A stretch of 64,000 nucleotides of DNA, from assembly GCF_030317115.1 (NCBI RefSeq), contig NZ_JASZYF010000003.1, positions 62,001 to 126,000 of the forward strand. The letters are read 5' to 3'. Positions 38,459 to 49,247 of the stretch are shown piece after piece (positions within the stretch are counted from its first letter, which is position 1; each line of letters starts with the position of its first letter). Both the position numbers and the translations under genes were made by a program. The notes under the pieces are model-generated. The model was not told where the DNA came from. It did no database searches and saw only the letters and a list, made by a program, of their open reading frames with translations. The DNA is from Variovorax gracilis (GTDB taxonomy: Bacteria; Pseudomonadota; Gammaproteobacteria; Burkholderiales; Burkholderiaceae_C).

Positions 38459-38833
38459 ATGAAAGCGCGCTTCAACGTCCGAGCCTTGCTCTGGTTATCA
38501 GCCACTTGCCTTCCGTGGGCCGCGGGCGCGCAGCCTGCCGACGTGTCGGGCGAGCAGCAGGAAGCCGACTACCGCGTGATTGCGGCGCGCTGCGGCACGC
38601 CTGGATTCGAAAAGGCCTTCTTCAAGCAGTCCAAGGCGGCCGTGGCCGCCGGGCTGGTGGTCAAGCATCGCGATCCGGCACAGGTCGAGAAATCCGTCAC
38701 CGCCCTGCGGCGCAATCCGGTGGTGTTGATCGGCACCCAGGCCGATTGCCCCGACCAGGTGGCGCGGCTCAAGGAATTGCAGAAGGAACGGGCCAAGGCG
38801 CTCGGAGCCCAGCGCAAATCGGGCAGGGGCTAG
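38459..38833 (+). CDS. Predicted secreted protein of unknown function
   Basis: A 124-residue protein with a clear Sec signal peptide (LLWLSATCLPWAAGAQP). The mature part has two cysteines (AARCGTPGF and QADCPDQ) that could form a disulfide and a helical Lys/Gln-rich C-terminus. I do not recognise the family. GGGTGAC precedes the ATG. It lies 94 bases after the response regulator. Confidence 0.65.
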   Translation: MKARFNVRALLWLSATCLPWAAGAQPADVSGEQQEADYRVIAARCGTPGFEKAFFKQSKAAVAAGLVVKHRDPAQVEKSVTALRRNPVVLIGTQADCPDQVARLKELQKERAKALGAQRKSGRG

Positions 38834-38963
38834 ACACGGGCGCCCTCGCGGCGCAATGTCAAAAGCTGTACGCCTTCCATTTACAACACCTGTCGATTGG
38901 CAGATTCACAGCCGGGCGGCGTCCGTACAGACTGGAGCCATCGAACCGGAAGGGAAGCGGATC

Positions 38964-39125
38964 ATGGATTCAGACCTTTACACTCTTGGCGTCCTCTCGA
39001 TGGTGCTTGTCGGCGGCTGGCTGATCGATCACCTCGGCTGGTGGGGCAGATCGCACCTCACGGAGGAAATGGAGCGCCAGCTCCAGAAATCCGCCGACAC
39101 GATCCGCGGCGCGCCGCTCAACTGA
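38964..39125 (+). CDS. Small single-helix membrane protein
   Basis: A 53-residue protein with one N-terminal membrane helix (LYTLGVLSMVLVGGWLIDHLGW) and an amphipathic cytoplasmic tail. I chose the ATG at 38964, preceded by GGAAGGGAAG; the frame is open earlier but that sequence is not protein-like. Its TGA overlaps the next gene's ATG by one base (TGATG), which supports expression of both. Function unknown. Confidence 0.6.
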   Translation: MDSDLYTLGVLSMVLVGGWLIDHLGWWGRSHLTEEMERQLQKSADTIRGAPLN

Positions 39126-39538
39126 TGGAGCCGGTGCGGCCTGTGGCCGCCATGGCAGCCGTGCGCCGGAAGTCGGCGCTCCTGGCCGCCGCCTCTCTGG
39201 TGCTCGCGGCGCTCGGCCTTGAGGCCTATGCGGCGGGCTATCCCATGGGCATGTCGATGCTCGCCGCCGCCACGCTGCAGGCCTTGATCTGCTCCGCCAT
39301 GTTCCGCAGCCGGCTCTTGGTGGCCGTGGTGGTTGCCAACCTGGTGCTCTTCGTGGCCCACGCCGTGGTGATCAGCCGCTTTCTCTCCCAGCCCTATCCG
39401 CCGGCGGTCTTCCAGCTGGGGGATTTCTGCTGCGCCGTGCTCGCGGCAGCGTCGCTGGTCTTCACGCCGATCGAGACGATGGCGCTCGTGGTGCGGGAGG
39501 CCTACCTGAAACGCCCGCGGCGCCGTCCGAACCGCTGA
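39125..39538 (+). CDS. Multi-helix membrane protein of unknown function
   Basis: A 137-residue protein with four predicted membrane helices (SALLAAASLVLAALGLEAYAAG; SMLAAATLQALICSAMF; LLVAVVVANLVLFVAHAVVI; GDFCCAVLAAASLVFTPIETM) and a very basic C-terminus KRPRRRPNR. Translationally coupled to the 53-residue protein. Its last 77 bases overlap the convergent TetR gene. No family recognised. Confidence 0.6.
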   Translation: MEPVRPVAAMAAVRRKSALLAAASLVLAALGLEAYAAGYPMGMSMLAAATLQALICSAMFRSRLLVAVVVANLVLFVAHAVVISRFLSQPYPPAVFQLGDFCCAVLAAASLVFTPIETMALVVREAYLKRPRRRPNR

Positions 39539-40781
39539 GCTTCCCGCTTTCGGCACTCAACAGCCCGCCGAAGATCGGCCGCACGTAGAGCGCGACCACC
39601 GAGGCTTCGGTGACTGCCGGCACCCAGCGGTGCAGTTCCGCGGCTCCGTTGACGAGACCCATCACGATCTGCGCCGCGATCGAGGTGTCCAGCGGGCGCA
39701 CCGAGCCATCCACCAACCCATCGACGAGCACGCTCGCCATCCGTTCGGTCAACTGCTGCAGTGTCTTGTGGACACGCGCGCGGTCCGCCCGATCGGGCAG
39801 CGCACTGGTGGACGAAAGCCGAAGCAGCGGACCCTGCGCGGAGAGCTGGAAGCGCACCAGCGCGCTGGTCGCCGCGGCGGCGCGGCTCCAACCGCTGCCG
39901 CTGTCCGACTCGGCGGCTGCCAGCGCCTGCCGGACCATCTTGAAGGTCCGCTCGAAGCAGGCAGCGATCAGGTCCAGCTTGTTGTCGTTGTGGTGATAGA
40001 AGGATCCCTTGGTCACATGCAGCCGGGCCGAAATCTTGTCGACCGACGCGCCGCGATAGCCCTGCTCGTTGACGAGTGCCGTGGCGGCGCGCAGGAACGC
40101 GTCCATGGCGCCGGCTTCCGTTGGCCCGAACAGCGACGCATCTCCGCCCTCCTCCACCGGCCATTCGGCCGCCACGCCGACCATGCCGTGGAGCGCGATG
40201 TCGGCCACGCGCTCGGCCATTCGCACGTATTCCGACTCCTCGTACCGGCCGAACCACACCGGCAGCCAGTTCGCGAGCGACAGCAGCATGTGGGTGCGGG
40301 CATTGCGCGTGTCCTTCGACCACGCCGCGGTCTCCTCGCCCTTCAGGAGCGCGCGCACGCGGCGGAACATGTCCGTGTAGGCGCGATGCACTGCTTCGAG
40401 CTGGGGACTCGGCAGCGCCCGCACGTCGCTGAAGACCACCACCGGCGGATGCTGCCCCAGGCGCACGGCGGCTTGCAAGGCCGCGTGGGCGCGCAAGTAC
40501 GCGCGCACCCTCCCGTCGACATTCGGCTGGCGCGCCGCGGCCTTCGCCATGTCGTCGAACAGCGCGATGGCCCGCAGGAAGCAGGCTGTCGCGAGGTCTT
40601 CCTTCTTGCGGTAGTAGTAGGTGACGCTGTTGGTCACCAGGCCCACGCTGGCCGCAATGTCGGCGAGAGTCGCGCCCTTCACCCCTTGTTCGTTGAATCG
40701 CAACGCCGCAGCGCCCAGAATGGCATCGCGCTTTTCGTTGAAGCGCGCAGTCTGCGTTTCTCTCGGAGTCTCGACGGGCAT
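39462..40781 (-). CDS. TetR-family regulator with two tandem TetR domains
   Basis: A 439-residue regulator, about twice the normal TetR length. Two complete TetR N-terminal helix-turn-helix domains can be read. The first is at residues 14-61 (ILGAAALRFNEQGVKGATLA, then NSVTYYYRKKEDL). The second is at 226-275 (MDAFLRAATALVNEQGYRGA, then KGSFYHHNDNKLDL). Each is followed by its own helical ligand-binding region. It is divergent from the SDR/acyl-CoA dehydrogenase pair, which it probably controls. The start at 40781 is the first ATG that gives a TetR-like N-terminus. Confidence 0.9.
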   Translation of the reverse strand: MPVETPRETQTARFNEKRDAILGAAALRFNEQGVKGATLADIAASVGLVTNSVTYYYRKKEDLATACFLRAIALFDDMAKAAARQPNVDGRVRAYLRAHAALQAAVRLGQHPPVVVFSDVRALPSPQLEAVHRAYTDMFRRVRALLKGEETAAWSKDTRNARTHMLLSLANWLPVWFGRYEESEYVRMAERVADIALHGMVGVAAEWPVEEGGDASLFGPTEAGAMDAFLRAATALVNEQGYRGASVDKISARLHVTKGSFYHHNDNKLDLIAACFERTFKMVRQALAAAESDSGSGWSRAAAATSALVRFQLSAQGPLLRLSSTSALPDRADRARVHKTLQQLTERMASVLVDGLVDGSVRPLDTSIAAQIVMGLVNGAAELHRWVPAVTEASVVALYVRPIFGGLLSAESGKLSGSDGAAGVSGRPPAPRAPSSRSA

Positions 40782-40884
40782 GCGTGGCAATCGATGGTGG
40801 GGGCGCGCGATTATCAGACGGCGCCCGGCTGATGCGCACCGGATGGAACATCCAGTACGCCACGGCTTGGAAGCCGAGTCACTT

Positions 40885-40928
40885 AAAGGACCGTTCTTTT
40901 TCCGTCGTTCTTCGAAGATCCGGTCTTT
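40885..40928. promoter_or_regulatory. Inverted repeats between the tandem TetR gene and the SDR gene
   Basis: The 173-base divergent region contains AAAGGACCG (40885-40893) facing CGGTCTTT (40921-40928) around a perfect 10-base palindrome TCTTCGAAGA (40909-40918). GACCG/CGGTC half-sites are typical of TetR operators. This is the best operator candidate for the double TetR protein. Confidence 0.4.
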
Positions 40929-40954
40929 GTATTTCAGGCACTCAGGAGACATCC

Positions 40955-41719
40955 ATGTCCTTGTTTTCGCTGGCCGGGAAGGTGGCCATCATCACGGGCT
41001 CTTCGCGTGGCATTGGCCGCGCCATCGCCGAGCGCATGGCCGAGCACGGCGCCAAGGTCGTCATCTCGTCACGCAAGCCCGAGCCCTGCGCCGAGGTGCG
41101 AGATGCCATCAATCAGGCCCACGGCGAGGGCGCCGCGATCTCGATACCCGCCAACATCTCCTCCAAGCAGGATCTCCAGCATCTGGTGGAAGAGACGACG
41201 CGGCAGCTCGGCCGGGTCGACATCGTGGTGTGCAACGCGGCCTCCAACCCGTACTACGGCCCGCTCGGCGGCATCGAGGACGACCAGTTCCGCAAGATCC
41301 TCGAGAACAACGTGATCGCCAACCACTGGCTGATCAACTTCGCGGTGCCGCAGATGATCGAGCGCAGGGAGGGCTCGATCATCATCGTCTCGTCGATCGG
41401 CGGGCTGCGCGGATCGCCGGTGATCGGCGCGTACAACGTTTCGAAGGCCGCGGACTTCCAGCTCGCACGCAACCTGGCCGTCGAGTACGGGCCATACAAC
41501 GTCCGGGTGAACTGCATCGCGCCCGGGCTCATCAAGACCGACTTTGCGCGCGCGCTGTGGGAGGACGCCGAAAACCTGAAGCACCGCACTTCCAACACGC
41601 CGCTGCGGCGCATCGGCGAGCCCGACGAGATCGCCGGCGCTGCCGTCTTCCTCGCCTCGCAGGCAGGCGCCTTCATGACCGGTCAAAGCCTCGTCATCGA
41701 CGGCGGCGTGACGTGCTGA
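40955..41719 (+). CDS. Short-chain dehydrogenase/reductase
   Basis: Classical SDR oxidoreductase of 254 residues. Cofactor loop TGSSRGIG (residues 14-21), NAAS (NNAG-type) motif, catalytic Ser in VSSIGG and Y160-x-x-x-K164 in YNVSK are intact, and the C-terminal GQSLVIDGG is typical. Arg/Ser after beta-2 (SSRKPEP) suggests NADP preference. The ATG has a CAGGAGAC Shine-Dalgarno. Next to an acyl-CoA dehydrogenase, it may act on a 3-hydroxyacyl or related substrate. Confidence 0.92.
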   Translation: MSLFSLAGKVAIITGSSRGIGRAIAERMAEHGAKVVISSRKPEPCAEVRDAINQAHGEGAAISIPANISSKQDLQHLVEETTRQLGRVDIVVCNAASNPYYGPLGGIEDDQFRKILENNVIANHWLINFAVPQMIERREGSIIIVSSIGGLRGSPVIGAYNVSKAADFQLARNLAVEYGPYNVRVNCIAPGLIKTDFARALWEDAENLKHRTSNTPLRRIGEPDEIAGAAVFLASQAGAFMTGQSLVIDGGVTC

Positions 41720-41849
41720 AACTCGCCCCCTGGCTTCGCGCACTTCGTGTCGCCACTCCCTGCCGGGGGCCGCACCAGCGGTCCGGCAAAGCCGGTGCCG
41801 CGCTATTCCTGGCTTTGGGCCGCTGACATTCCATTCACGAAAGACTCCC

Positions 41850-43085
41850 ATGGACTTCACCCTTTCCGACAGGCAGGTGCACTGGCGCGAGCGCGTCGTG
41901 GCCTTCATGAACCAGCACGTCCACCCCGCCGTACCGGTGTATATGCAGCAGATGAAAGACTTCGGCGAGAACCGCTGGCAGGTCGTTCCCGTCGTCGAGG
42001 AGCTCAAGGCCAAGGCCAAGGCAGAAGGGCTGTGGAATCTCTTCCTGCCGCGCGACTCGGTGCCGGACGACAGCCCCTACCGAGGCGCGGGACTGACCAA
42101 TCTCGAATACGCGGTGTGCGCCGAAGAAATGGGCAAGGTCGGCTTCGCGTCCGAGGTCTTCAATTGCTCGGCGCCCGACACCGGCAACATGGAAGTGCTG
42201 ATCCGCTATGGCAGCGACGCGCACAAGGCCCGGTGGCTGCAGCCGCTGCTGGCCGGCGAGATCCGCTCGGCCTTCCTGATGACCGAACCCGACGTGGCGT
42301 CCTCGGACGCGACCAACATCCAGACCGAGATCCGCCGCGACGGCGACCACTACGTCATCAACGGCCGCAAGTGGTGGTCGTCGGGCGTGGGTGACCCGCG
42401 CTGCCAGATCGCCATCGTGATGGGCAAGACCGACCCCGAGGCGCCGCGCCATTCGCAACAGTCGCAGATTCTCGTGCCGCTGGACATGCCCGGCATCGAG
42501 ATCGTCCGCATGCTGCCGGTGTTCGGCTTCGACGATGCGCCGCATGGCCACGCCGAAGTGGTGTTCCGCGACGTGCGCGTGCCGGTGTCCAACCTGCTGT
42601 TGGGCGAAGGGCGCGGCTTCGAGATTGCGCAGGGGCGCCTCGGCCCCGGGCGCATCCACCACTGCATGCGCACCATCGGCAGCGCCGAAGTCGCGCTTGA
42701 AAAGATGGTCAGGCGCCTGCAGTCGCGCGTGGCCTTCGGCAAGCGCATCTCCGAGCAATCCGTGTGGGAGCAGCGCGTGGCCGAGGCGCGCATCGACATC
42801 GAGATGACGCGCCTGCTGTGCCTGAAGGCAGCGGACATGATGGACCGGGTCGGCAACAAGGTCGCGCAACTGGAGATCGCGATGATCAAGGTCGCCGCGC
42901 CTCGCATGGCGCTGAAGATCATCGACGACGCCATCCAGGCGCATGGCGCGGGCGGCGTGACGACGGACTTCGGGCTGGCCAAGCAGTACGCGAGCATGCG
43001 GACGATGCGGCTGGCCGACGGCCCGGACGAAGTGCACAACCGTGCGATTGCGCGCATGGAGTACGGCAAGCACCGCGTGGCCTGA
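41850..43085 (+). CDS. Acyl-CoA dehydrogenase (ACAD10/11-like)
   Basis: FAD-dependent acyl-CoA dehydrogenase of 411 residues. Substrate and FAD regions are [35 protein letters not shown] and the C-terminal [20 protein letters not shown] with [19 protein letters not shown], which is characteristic of the ACAD10/11-like branch. Probably co-regulated with the SDR upstream (130 bases) by the tandem TetR protein. Convergent with hom. Confidence 0.93.
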   Translation: MDFTLSDRQVHWRERVVAFMNQHVHPAVPVYMQQMKDFGENRWQVVPVVEELKAKAKAEGLWNLFLPRDSVPDDSPYRGAGLTNLEYAVCAEEMGKVGFASEVFNCSAPDTGNMEVLIRYGSDAHKARWLQPLLAGEIRSAFLMTEPDVASSDATNIQTEIRRDGDHYVINGRKWWSSGVGDPRCQIAIVMGKTDPEAPRHSQQSQILVPLDMPGIEIVRMLPVFGFDDAPHGHAEVVFRDVRVPVSNLLLGEGRGFEIAQGRLGPGRIHHCMRTIGSAEVALEKMVRRLQSRVAFGKRISEQSVWEQRVAEARIDIEMTRLLCLKAADMMDRVGNKVAQLEIAMIKVAAPRMALKIIDDAIQAHGAGGVTTDFGLAKQYASMRTMRLADGPDEVHNRAIARMEYGKHRVA

Positions 43086-43109
43086 CGGCCCCCGCCCCGG
43101 GGTGGGCAG

Positions 43110-44471
<1,362 letters not shown>

Positions 44472-44485
44472 GGACTTCTCCGGAC

Positions 44486-44520
44486 AAAAAAACAAAAAAC
44501 CCAGCTGCCAGAGCTGGGTT
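44486..44520 (-). terminator. Terminator in the hom leader (attenuator)
   Basis: On the minus strand AACCCAGCT pairs with AGCTGGGTT over a five-base loop, followed by TTTTTTG and TTTTTTT. It ends only 15 bases before the hom ATG, so it would stop transcription before hom rather than after a gene. The upstream crotonase gene ended about 215 bases earlier. Position and leader peptide together point to attenuation. Confidence 0.85.
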
Positions 44521-44548
44521 TCATTCATTCGGGGAGAAGAGAGATCAC

Positions 44549-44589
44549 CAGGTGGCTGCCGGAACGGCCACCTGCGCGTGCTCAGGTAG
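44549..44589 (-). promoter_or_regulatory. Mutually exclusive stems in the hom leader
   Basis: The minus-strand segment CAGGTGG (44568-44574) can pair with CTACCTG (44583-44589), which lies on the last Thr codon and stop of the leader peptide. CAGGTGGC (44567-44574) can instead pair with GCCACCTG (44549-44556) downstream. Such a 1:2 versus 2:3 choice is what ribosome position on a leader peptide controls. A direct overlap with the terminator stem is not obvious. Confidence 0.5.
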
Positions 44590-44614
44590 CCGCGGGGGTC
44601 ATCGTGGTAATCAT
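44582..44614 (-). CDS. Predicted Thr/Ile/Met-rich leader peptide of hom
   Basis: The peptide reads MITTMTPAAT: four Thr codons, one Ile and two Met in ten residues. An AAAGGG Shine-Dalgarno lies about ten bases before the ATG, and the stop is followed by alternative stems and a terminator before hom. The amino acids are exactly the end products of the pathway hom feeds, as for E. coli thrL. A longer in-frame reading of 40 residues from 44704 shares the same stop and cannot be excluded. Confidence 0.65.
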   Translation of the reverse strand: MITTMTPAAT

Positions 44615-44713
44615 TCGTGCGCCCTTTGCCCGCACGAGGGCGAGCAGCATTGCGCGGCCCGGACGGGTGGCGTCGAATGCGATATGGATGGGATGGCACG
44701 TCATGGAGACGGC

Positions 44714-44719
44714 AGTGTA
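44714..44719 (-). promoter_or_regulatory. Candidate -10 box of the hom leader transcript
   Basis: TACACT on the minus strand predicts a start near 44707 and a leader of about 235 bases covering the leader peptide, the stems and the terminator. The -35 region is weak. Confidence 0.35.
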
Positions 44720-44735
44720 CAGGACTGGGCCACGC

Positions 44736-45503
44736 CTACCGGCCGTGCCGCCCGGCGCCGGCCACGAATCGCGCCGCACCTGCCTCGCCTTCCGCCAGCA
44801 CCACGGGAACGCCCTGCGCCCCTTCGCGCCGCAGTGCCAGGTCGAGCGGCAGATCCCACTGCTCGTAGGCCGAACGGCGATCGGCCAGCATGCATTGCTG
44901 CGGAAAGGCGGCGATCTGCCGCGCCAGTTCCTGGGCCGCCGTCAACGCGCCGCCCGGTGGCGTGAGCCGGTTGACAAGGCCCATCGCCAATGCCTCGGGC
45001 GCCGGCACCGCGCGTCCCGTGAGGATGAGGTCGAGCGCACGCCCCATGCCCACGATGCGCGGCAGCCGCACGGTGCCGCCGTCGATCAGCGGCACGCCCC
45101 AACGTCGGCAGAACACGCCGAAGGTCGCGTCTTCGTCCGCGACGCGAAGGTCCGCTAGCAGCGCGAGCTCCAATCCCCCAGCCACCGCAAAGCCGTTGAC
45201 CGCGGCGACCAGCGGCTTCGACAGCGCCATGCGCGTCGGCCCCATCGGCCCGTTGCCGCCGCCTTCGGGGTCGAGTTCGTTGCGCTCGGCCGGATTGCCG
45301 ACGGCACCCAGGTCGGCGCCACCGCAGAAGTGGCCGCCCGCGCCCGTCAGCACGGCGACGCGCAATGCGCCGTCGGCCTCGAAGCGTTCGAACGCCGCCA
45401 GCAGCTCGGCGGCGACCACGCCGTTGACGGCGTTGCGCTTCTCCGGCCGGTTCAGGGTGATGGTGCAGATCGCCTGGTCGACTTCGAATGAAACATGGGA
45501 CAT
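44736..45503 (-). CDS. Crotonase/enoyl-CoA hydratase-family protein
   Basis: Cytoplasmic crotonase-fold protein of 255 residues. [10 protein letters not shown] and the oxyanion-hole loops [10 protein letters not shown] and [14 protein letters not shown] are present. The two glutamates used by enoyl-CoA hydratases are not at their usual places: the region reads [22 protein letters not shown], so hydratase activity is doubtful. It follows livK by 42 bases, as the last gene of the liv operon, and suggests that the transported compound is handled as a CoA ester. Confidence 0.88.
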   Translation of the reverse strand: MSHVSFEVDQAICTITLNRPEKRNAVNGVVAAELLAAFERFEADGALRVAVLTGAGGHFCGGADLGAVGNPAERNELDPEGGGNGPMGPTRMALSKPLVAAVNGFAVAGGLELALLADLRVADEDATFGVFCRRWGVPLIDGGTVRLPRIVGMGRALDLILTGRAVPAPEALAMGLVNRLTPPGGALTAAQELARQIAAFPQQCMLADRRSAYEQWDLPLDLALRREGAQGVPVVLAEGEAGAARFVAGAGRHGR

Positions 45504-45545
45504 GGCATGCCTCTCTTTCCGAGTGGACCTGGCACGGTCCACGGG

Positions 45546-46730
45546 TTACTTCATCAGATCGCTCAAGTTCACCGGCTTGATCTTGCCACCCTCCACCGTG
45601 GCGACCAACGGATCGACGATGGTGCCGCCGACCGCATCCACGCCGTTGAAGTTGCCCGCGTTCGTTTCCTTCGGCAGCTTGGTGAGTGCCTCGCCGATCT
45701 TGGCGCGGATGGCCGCGGCGTCCGTCGTCGTGCCGGCCAGCTTCATCGCGAGGGCCACCGCATGCGTCAGCGCGTAGTTGTAGGAGGATTCGGTGGTCGG
45801 GTCCTTGTCGGCACCGTAGGCCTTGCGGTAGGCGGCCGCGAAGGTCTTGGGACCCACGCGATCGTCGTACGACACCGGCAGCACGCCGATCGATCCTTCG
45901 AGCGGAGCGAGGCCGCCCGTGACCTTCGCCATCTCGTCGAGCTTGGCCTGGTCCATGATCAGGAAGCCGCCCTTGAAGCCCAGCTCGCGCGCCTGCTTGG
46001 CCACCAGCGCGGTCGGCTCCGACGGGCCGCCGACGAAGAGCACATCCGGCTTCTCGGCCAGCACGCGGCTCACGCCGCTGTAGAAGTCGGCCGAGCGGTT
46101 ATAGGACATCGGGTTGTTGGACGCGATGGTGCCACCCGCCTTCTCCCAGGCCGGGGCGAAAAGCTGTGACCAGTTCTTCGCGTACTCGTGGTCGCCCGGC
46201 AGCATCCCGACCTTCTTGCCGAACTTCTTCATCTCGTAGTTGGTGAAGGGCTCGATGTACGAGTTGAAGGTGGGCGGAATGCGGATGGTGAGCTTGTTGC
46301 CGGTCTCGGTGATCTTCGGCGTGCTGGAGTACGCCATCACGATGAACTTCTCCTGCTCGTTGAAGGCCTGCATCGCGTAGATGCCGCCCGAGTGCGGCAC
46401 GAACACGGCCGGGGTCTGGTATTGCTGCACCAGGCGGCGCGCGTTGATCGCCGCGTCGGCCGGCGAGTACTTGTCGTCCAGCGCCACCAGTTCAAGCTTG
46501 ACCTTCTTTCCGCCGACCTCCAGGCCCGCGGCGTTGATTTCCTTGATCGCCATTTCCATGCCGTTCACCACGTTCTTGCCGTAGAGCGCGGCGCCGCCGC
46601 TCAAAGGCCCGGTGAAGCCGATCTTGACCGTGTCCTGCGCGAGCACGCTGCCGGCGCCGAACGCAGCCGCAAGGGCCACGGCAACAGGCAGCAGGTTGAG
46701 GCGACGGCGGGAAATGGCGGTTCTGTTCAT
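45546..46730 (-). CDS. livK: ABC transporter substrate-binding protein (LivK-type)
   Basis: Periplasmic binding protein of 394 residues, type 1 fold. Signal peptide [20 protein letters not shown] ending near VLAQ; the mature part starts [27 protein letters not shown] and [13 protein letters not shown] line the ligand cleft. The family binds branched-chain amino acids, amides or aromatic acids; the ligand here cannot be told. Encoded between livF and the crotonase in livHMGFK-crotonase order. Start chosen at 46730 for the signal peptide. Confidence 0.9.
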   Translation of the reverse strand: MNRTAISRRRLNLLPVAVALAAAFGAGSVLAQDTVKIGFTGPLSGGAALYGKNVVNGMEMAIKEINAAGLEVGGKKVKLELVALDDKYSPADAAINARRLVQQYQTPAVFVPHSGGIYAMQAFNEQEKFIVMAYSSTPKITETGNKLTIRIPPTFNSYIEPFTNYEMKKFGKKVGMLPGDHEYAKNWSQLFAPAWEKAGGTIASNNPMSYNRSADFYSGVSRVLAEKPDVLFVGGPSEPTALVAKQARELGFKGGFLIMDQAKLDEMAKVTGGLAPLEGSIGVLPVSYDDRVGPKTFAAAYRKAYGADKDPTTESSYNYALTHAVALAMKLAGTTTDAAAIRAKIGEALTKLPKETNAGNFNGVDAVGGTIVDPLVATVEGGKIKPVNLSDLMK

Positions 46731-46773
46731 GAGGGAATGTCTCCGGTTGATGGAAAGATGAATTGGCGCCGGC

Positions 46774-47467
<694 letters not shown>

Positions 47468-47481
<14 letters not shown>

Positions 47482-48232
47482 GGTCCGCTCCCAGGTAGGC
47501 CTCGATCACGTGCGGATCGCGCCGGATCTCGGCGGGCGTGCCCTCGGCGATCTTGGCGCCGTTGTTGAGCACGACGATCTTGTCGGCCAGTCGCATGATC
47601 ATGTCCATCTTGTGCTCGATCAGGCACACGGTCTTGCCGTGGTCCACCAGCTTGCGGATCAGGGCCGCCAGGCCCACCGTCTCCTCGGGGTTCACGCCGC
47701 CGGCCGGTTCGTCGAGCAGCAGCAGTTCCGGGTCGGTCGCGAGCGCCAGCGCGAAAGCCACGCGCTTGCGCTCCTCCTGCGTGATGTCGGCCGCGATGCG
47801 GTTGGCGATGTGCGAGAGGCCGACGAAGTCGAGCGCTTCCTGTGCCTTGTCGCGGCACAGGCGCTCTTCCTCCTTCAGCCGGCTCGTGTTCGCGAGCACG
47901 TCCCACAGGCCCGACTTGGTGCGCAGGCGGTGTCCGACGATCAGGTTGTCCAGCACGGTCGCGTTGTCGAACAGGTGCGTGGTCTGGAAGGTGCGCGCAA
48001 TGCCCAGCTTCGCGACGTGATCGGGCCGCATGCCGGTCACGTCGCGGCCGTTGAAGCTGATGCGCCCGGAAGTCGGCCTGTGCGTGCCCGCCACCAGGTT
48101 GAAGAAGGTGGTCTTGCCCGCGCCGTTCGGGCCGATGATGGCGCTGACCTGCCCGCGCTCGAATCGTGTCGACACCTGGTCGACCGCGGTGAGGCCGAAG
48201 AACTGCTTTGTCAGGTCGTTGATCTCAAGCAT
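47468..48232 (-). CDS. livG: Branched-chain amino acid-type ABC transporter ATPase LivG
   Basis: Cytoplasmic ATPase of 254 residues. Walker A GPNGAGKTT, GIARTFQTTHLFDNATVLDNL (LivG-type Q-loop region) and Walker B LLLLDEPAGGVNPEE are clear; the signature region reads ITQEERKRVAFALALA rather than LSGGQ, so the C-motif is degenerate. The ATG at 48232 overlaps the end of livM by eight bases. Confidence 0.93.
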
Positions 48233-49247
48233 TGCCTTGTGCCTCCCTCGCGACCGCATCGGTGACGGCCGGTTCCAATGGCCGCGCCTTTGCCGCCTTG
48301 GCCGCATCCGCGCGCTGTGCGCGCCGCTTGAGCCAGGTGCCCACGATGCCGTCGGGCAGGAAGATGATCAGCGCGATCAGCACCGGGCCGAACACGACCA
48401 TGCGGTAGTCCTGCAGGAACTGAAGGCTCTGCGTGAGCCAGGTGACCAGGAAGGTGCCGACCAGCGGCCCGAGCAACGTGCCGATGCCGCCGACCAAGGT
48501 GAACATGACGAGGTCGAAGGTCACGACCTCGCTCGCGAGATCGGGGCCCAGAAAACGTACCTGCCCCGCATACAGCGCCCCGGCGAACCCGGCGTAGACC
48601 ACCGACAGCACGAAGGACAGCGTCTTGGTGCGCATCAGGTCGATGCCGAGCGCTTCGGCCAGGTCGTCGCTGTTGCGCACCGCCATGAAGCTGCGGCCGA
48701 GCAGCGATCGCACGATGCGCGACATGATCCAGATGCCCAGCGCCAGGAAGGCCAGCACCAGGTAGTACTGCGACAGCGGCGTCCCGAATTGCAGCGGCCC
48801 GATGCCCGTCGGCGCGGGGATGCCCATGATGCCGACCGGCCCGTGCGTCAGGCTTTCCCATTTCTCGATCAGCAGGAACATGATGTAGCTCACGCACAGC
48901 GTGAAGATCGAGAAGTAGTGGCCCTTGAGCCGCAGCGACAGCAGGCCGATGAAGAAGCCGAGCACGCCGGTCACGACGCCGGCCAGCACGAAGGCGATCC
49001 AGAACGAGACGTGGTGATCGACCGTCAGGATGCCGACCGTGTACGCACCGACTGCCATGAAGGCACCGTGCGCAAGGTTGAACTGCCCCGTGTAGCCCGT
49101 GATCAGGTTCAGCCCCAACGCGGCGATGGCCATGATGAAGGCCTGCGTCGCCACCGAGATCAGGTAGTTGTTCTGCGCAAAGAACGGAAACACCAGCGCC
49201 ACGACGGCCAGCAGCGCCCAGCCCGTCTTGCCTTGAAGCCAGTTCAT
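48225..49247 (-). CDS. livM: Branched-chain amino acid-type ABC transporter permease LivM
   Basis: Inner-membrane permease of 340 residues with about nine helices. GLNLITGYTGQFNLAHGAFMAVGAY is the LivM signature, and SLLGRSFMAVRNSDDLAEALGID is the coupling-helix region that contacts the ATPases. The ATG overlaps the livH stop by one base (TGATG). The C-terminal 30 residues are charged and Ala-rich. Confidence 0.94.
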   Translation of the reverse strand: MNWLQGKTGWALLAVVALVFPFFAQNNYLISVATQAFIMAIAALGLNLITGYTGQFNLAHGAFMAVGAYTVGILTVDHHVSFWIAFVLAGVVTGVLGFFIGLLSLRLKGHYFSIFTLCVSYIMFLLIEKWESLTHGPVGIMGIPAPTGIGPLQFGTPLSQYYLVLAFLALGIWIMSRIVRSLLGRSFMAVRNSDDLAEALGIDLMRTKTLSFVLSVVYAGFAGALYAGQVRFLGPDLASEVVTFDLVMFTLVGGIGTLLGPLVGTFLVTWLTQSLQFLQDYRMVVFGPVLIALIIFLPDGIVGTWLKRRAQRADAAKAAKARPLEPAVTDAVAREAQGNA

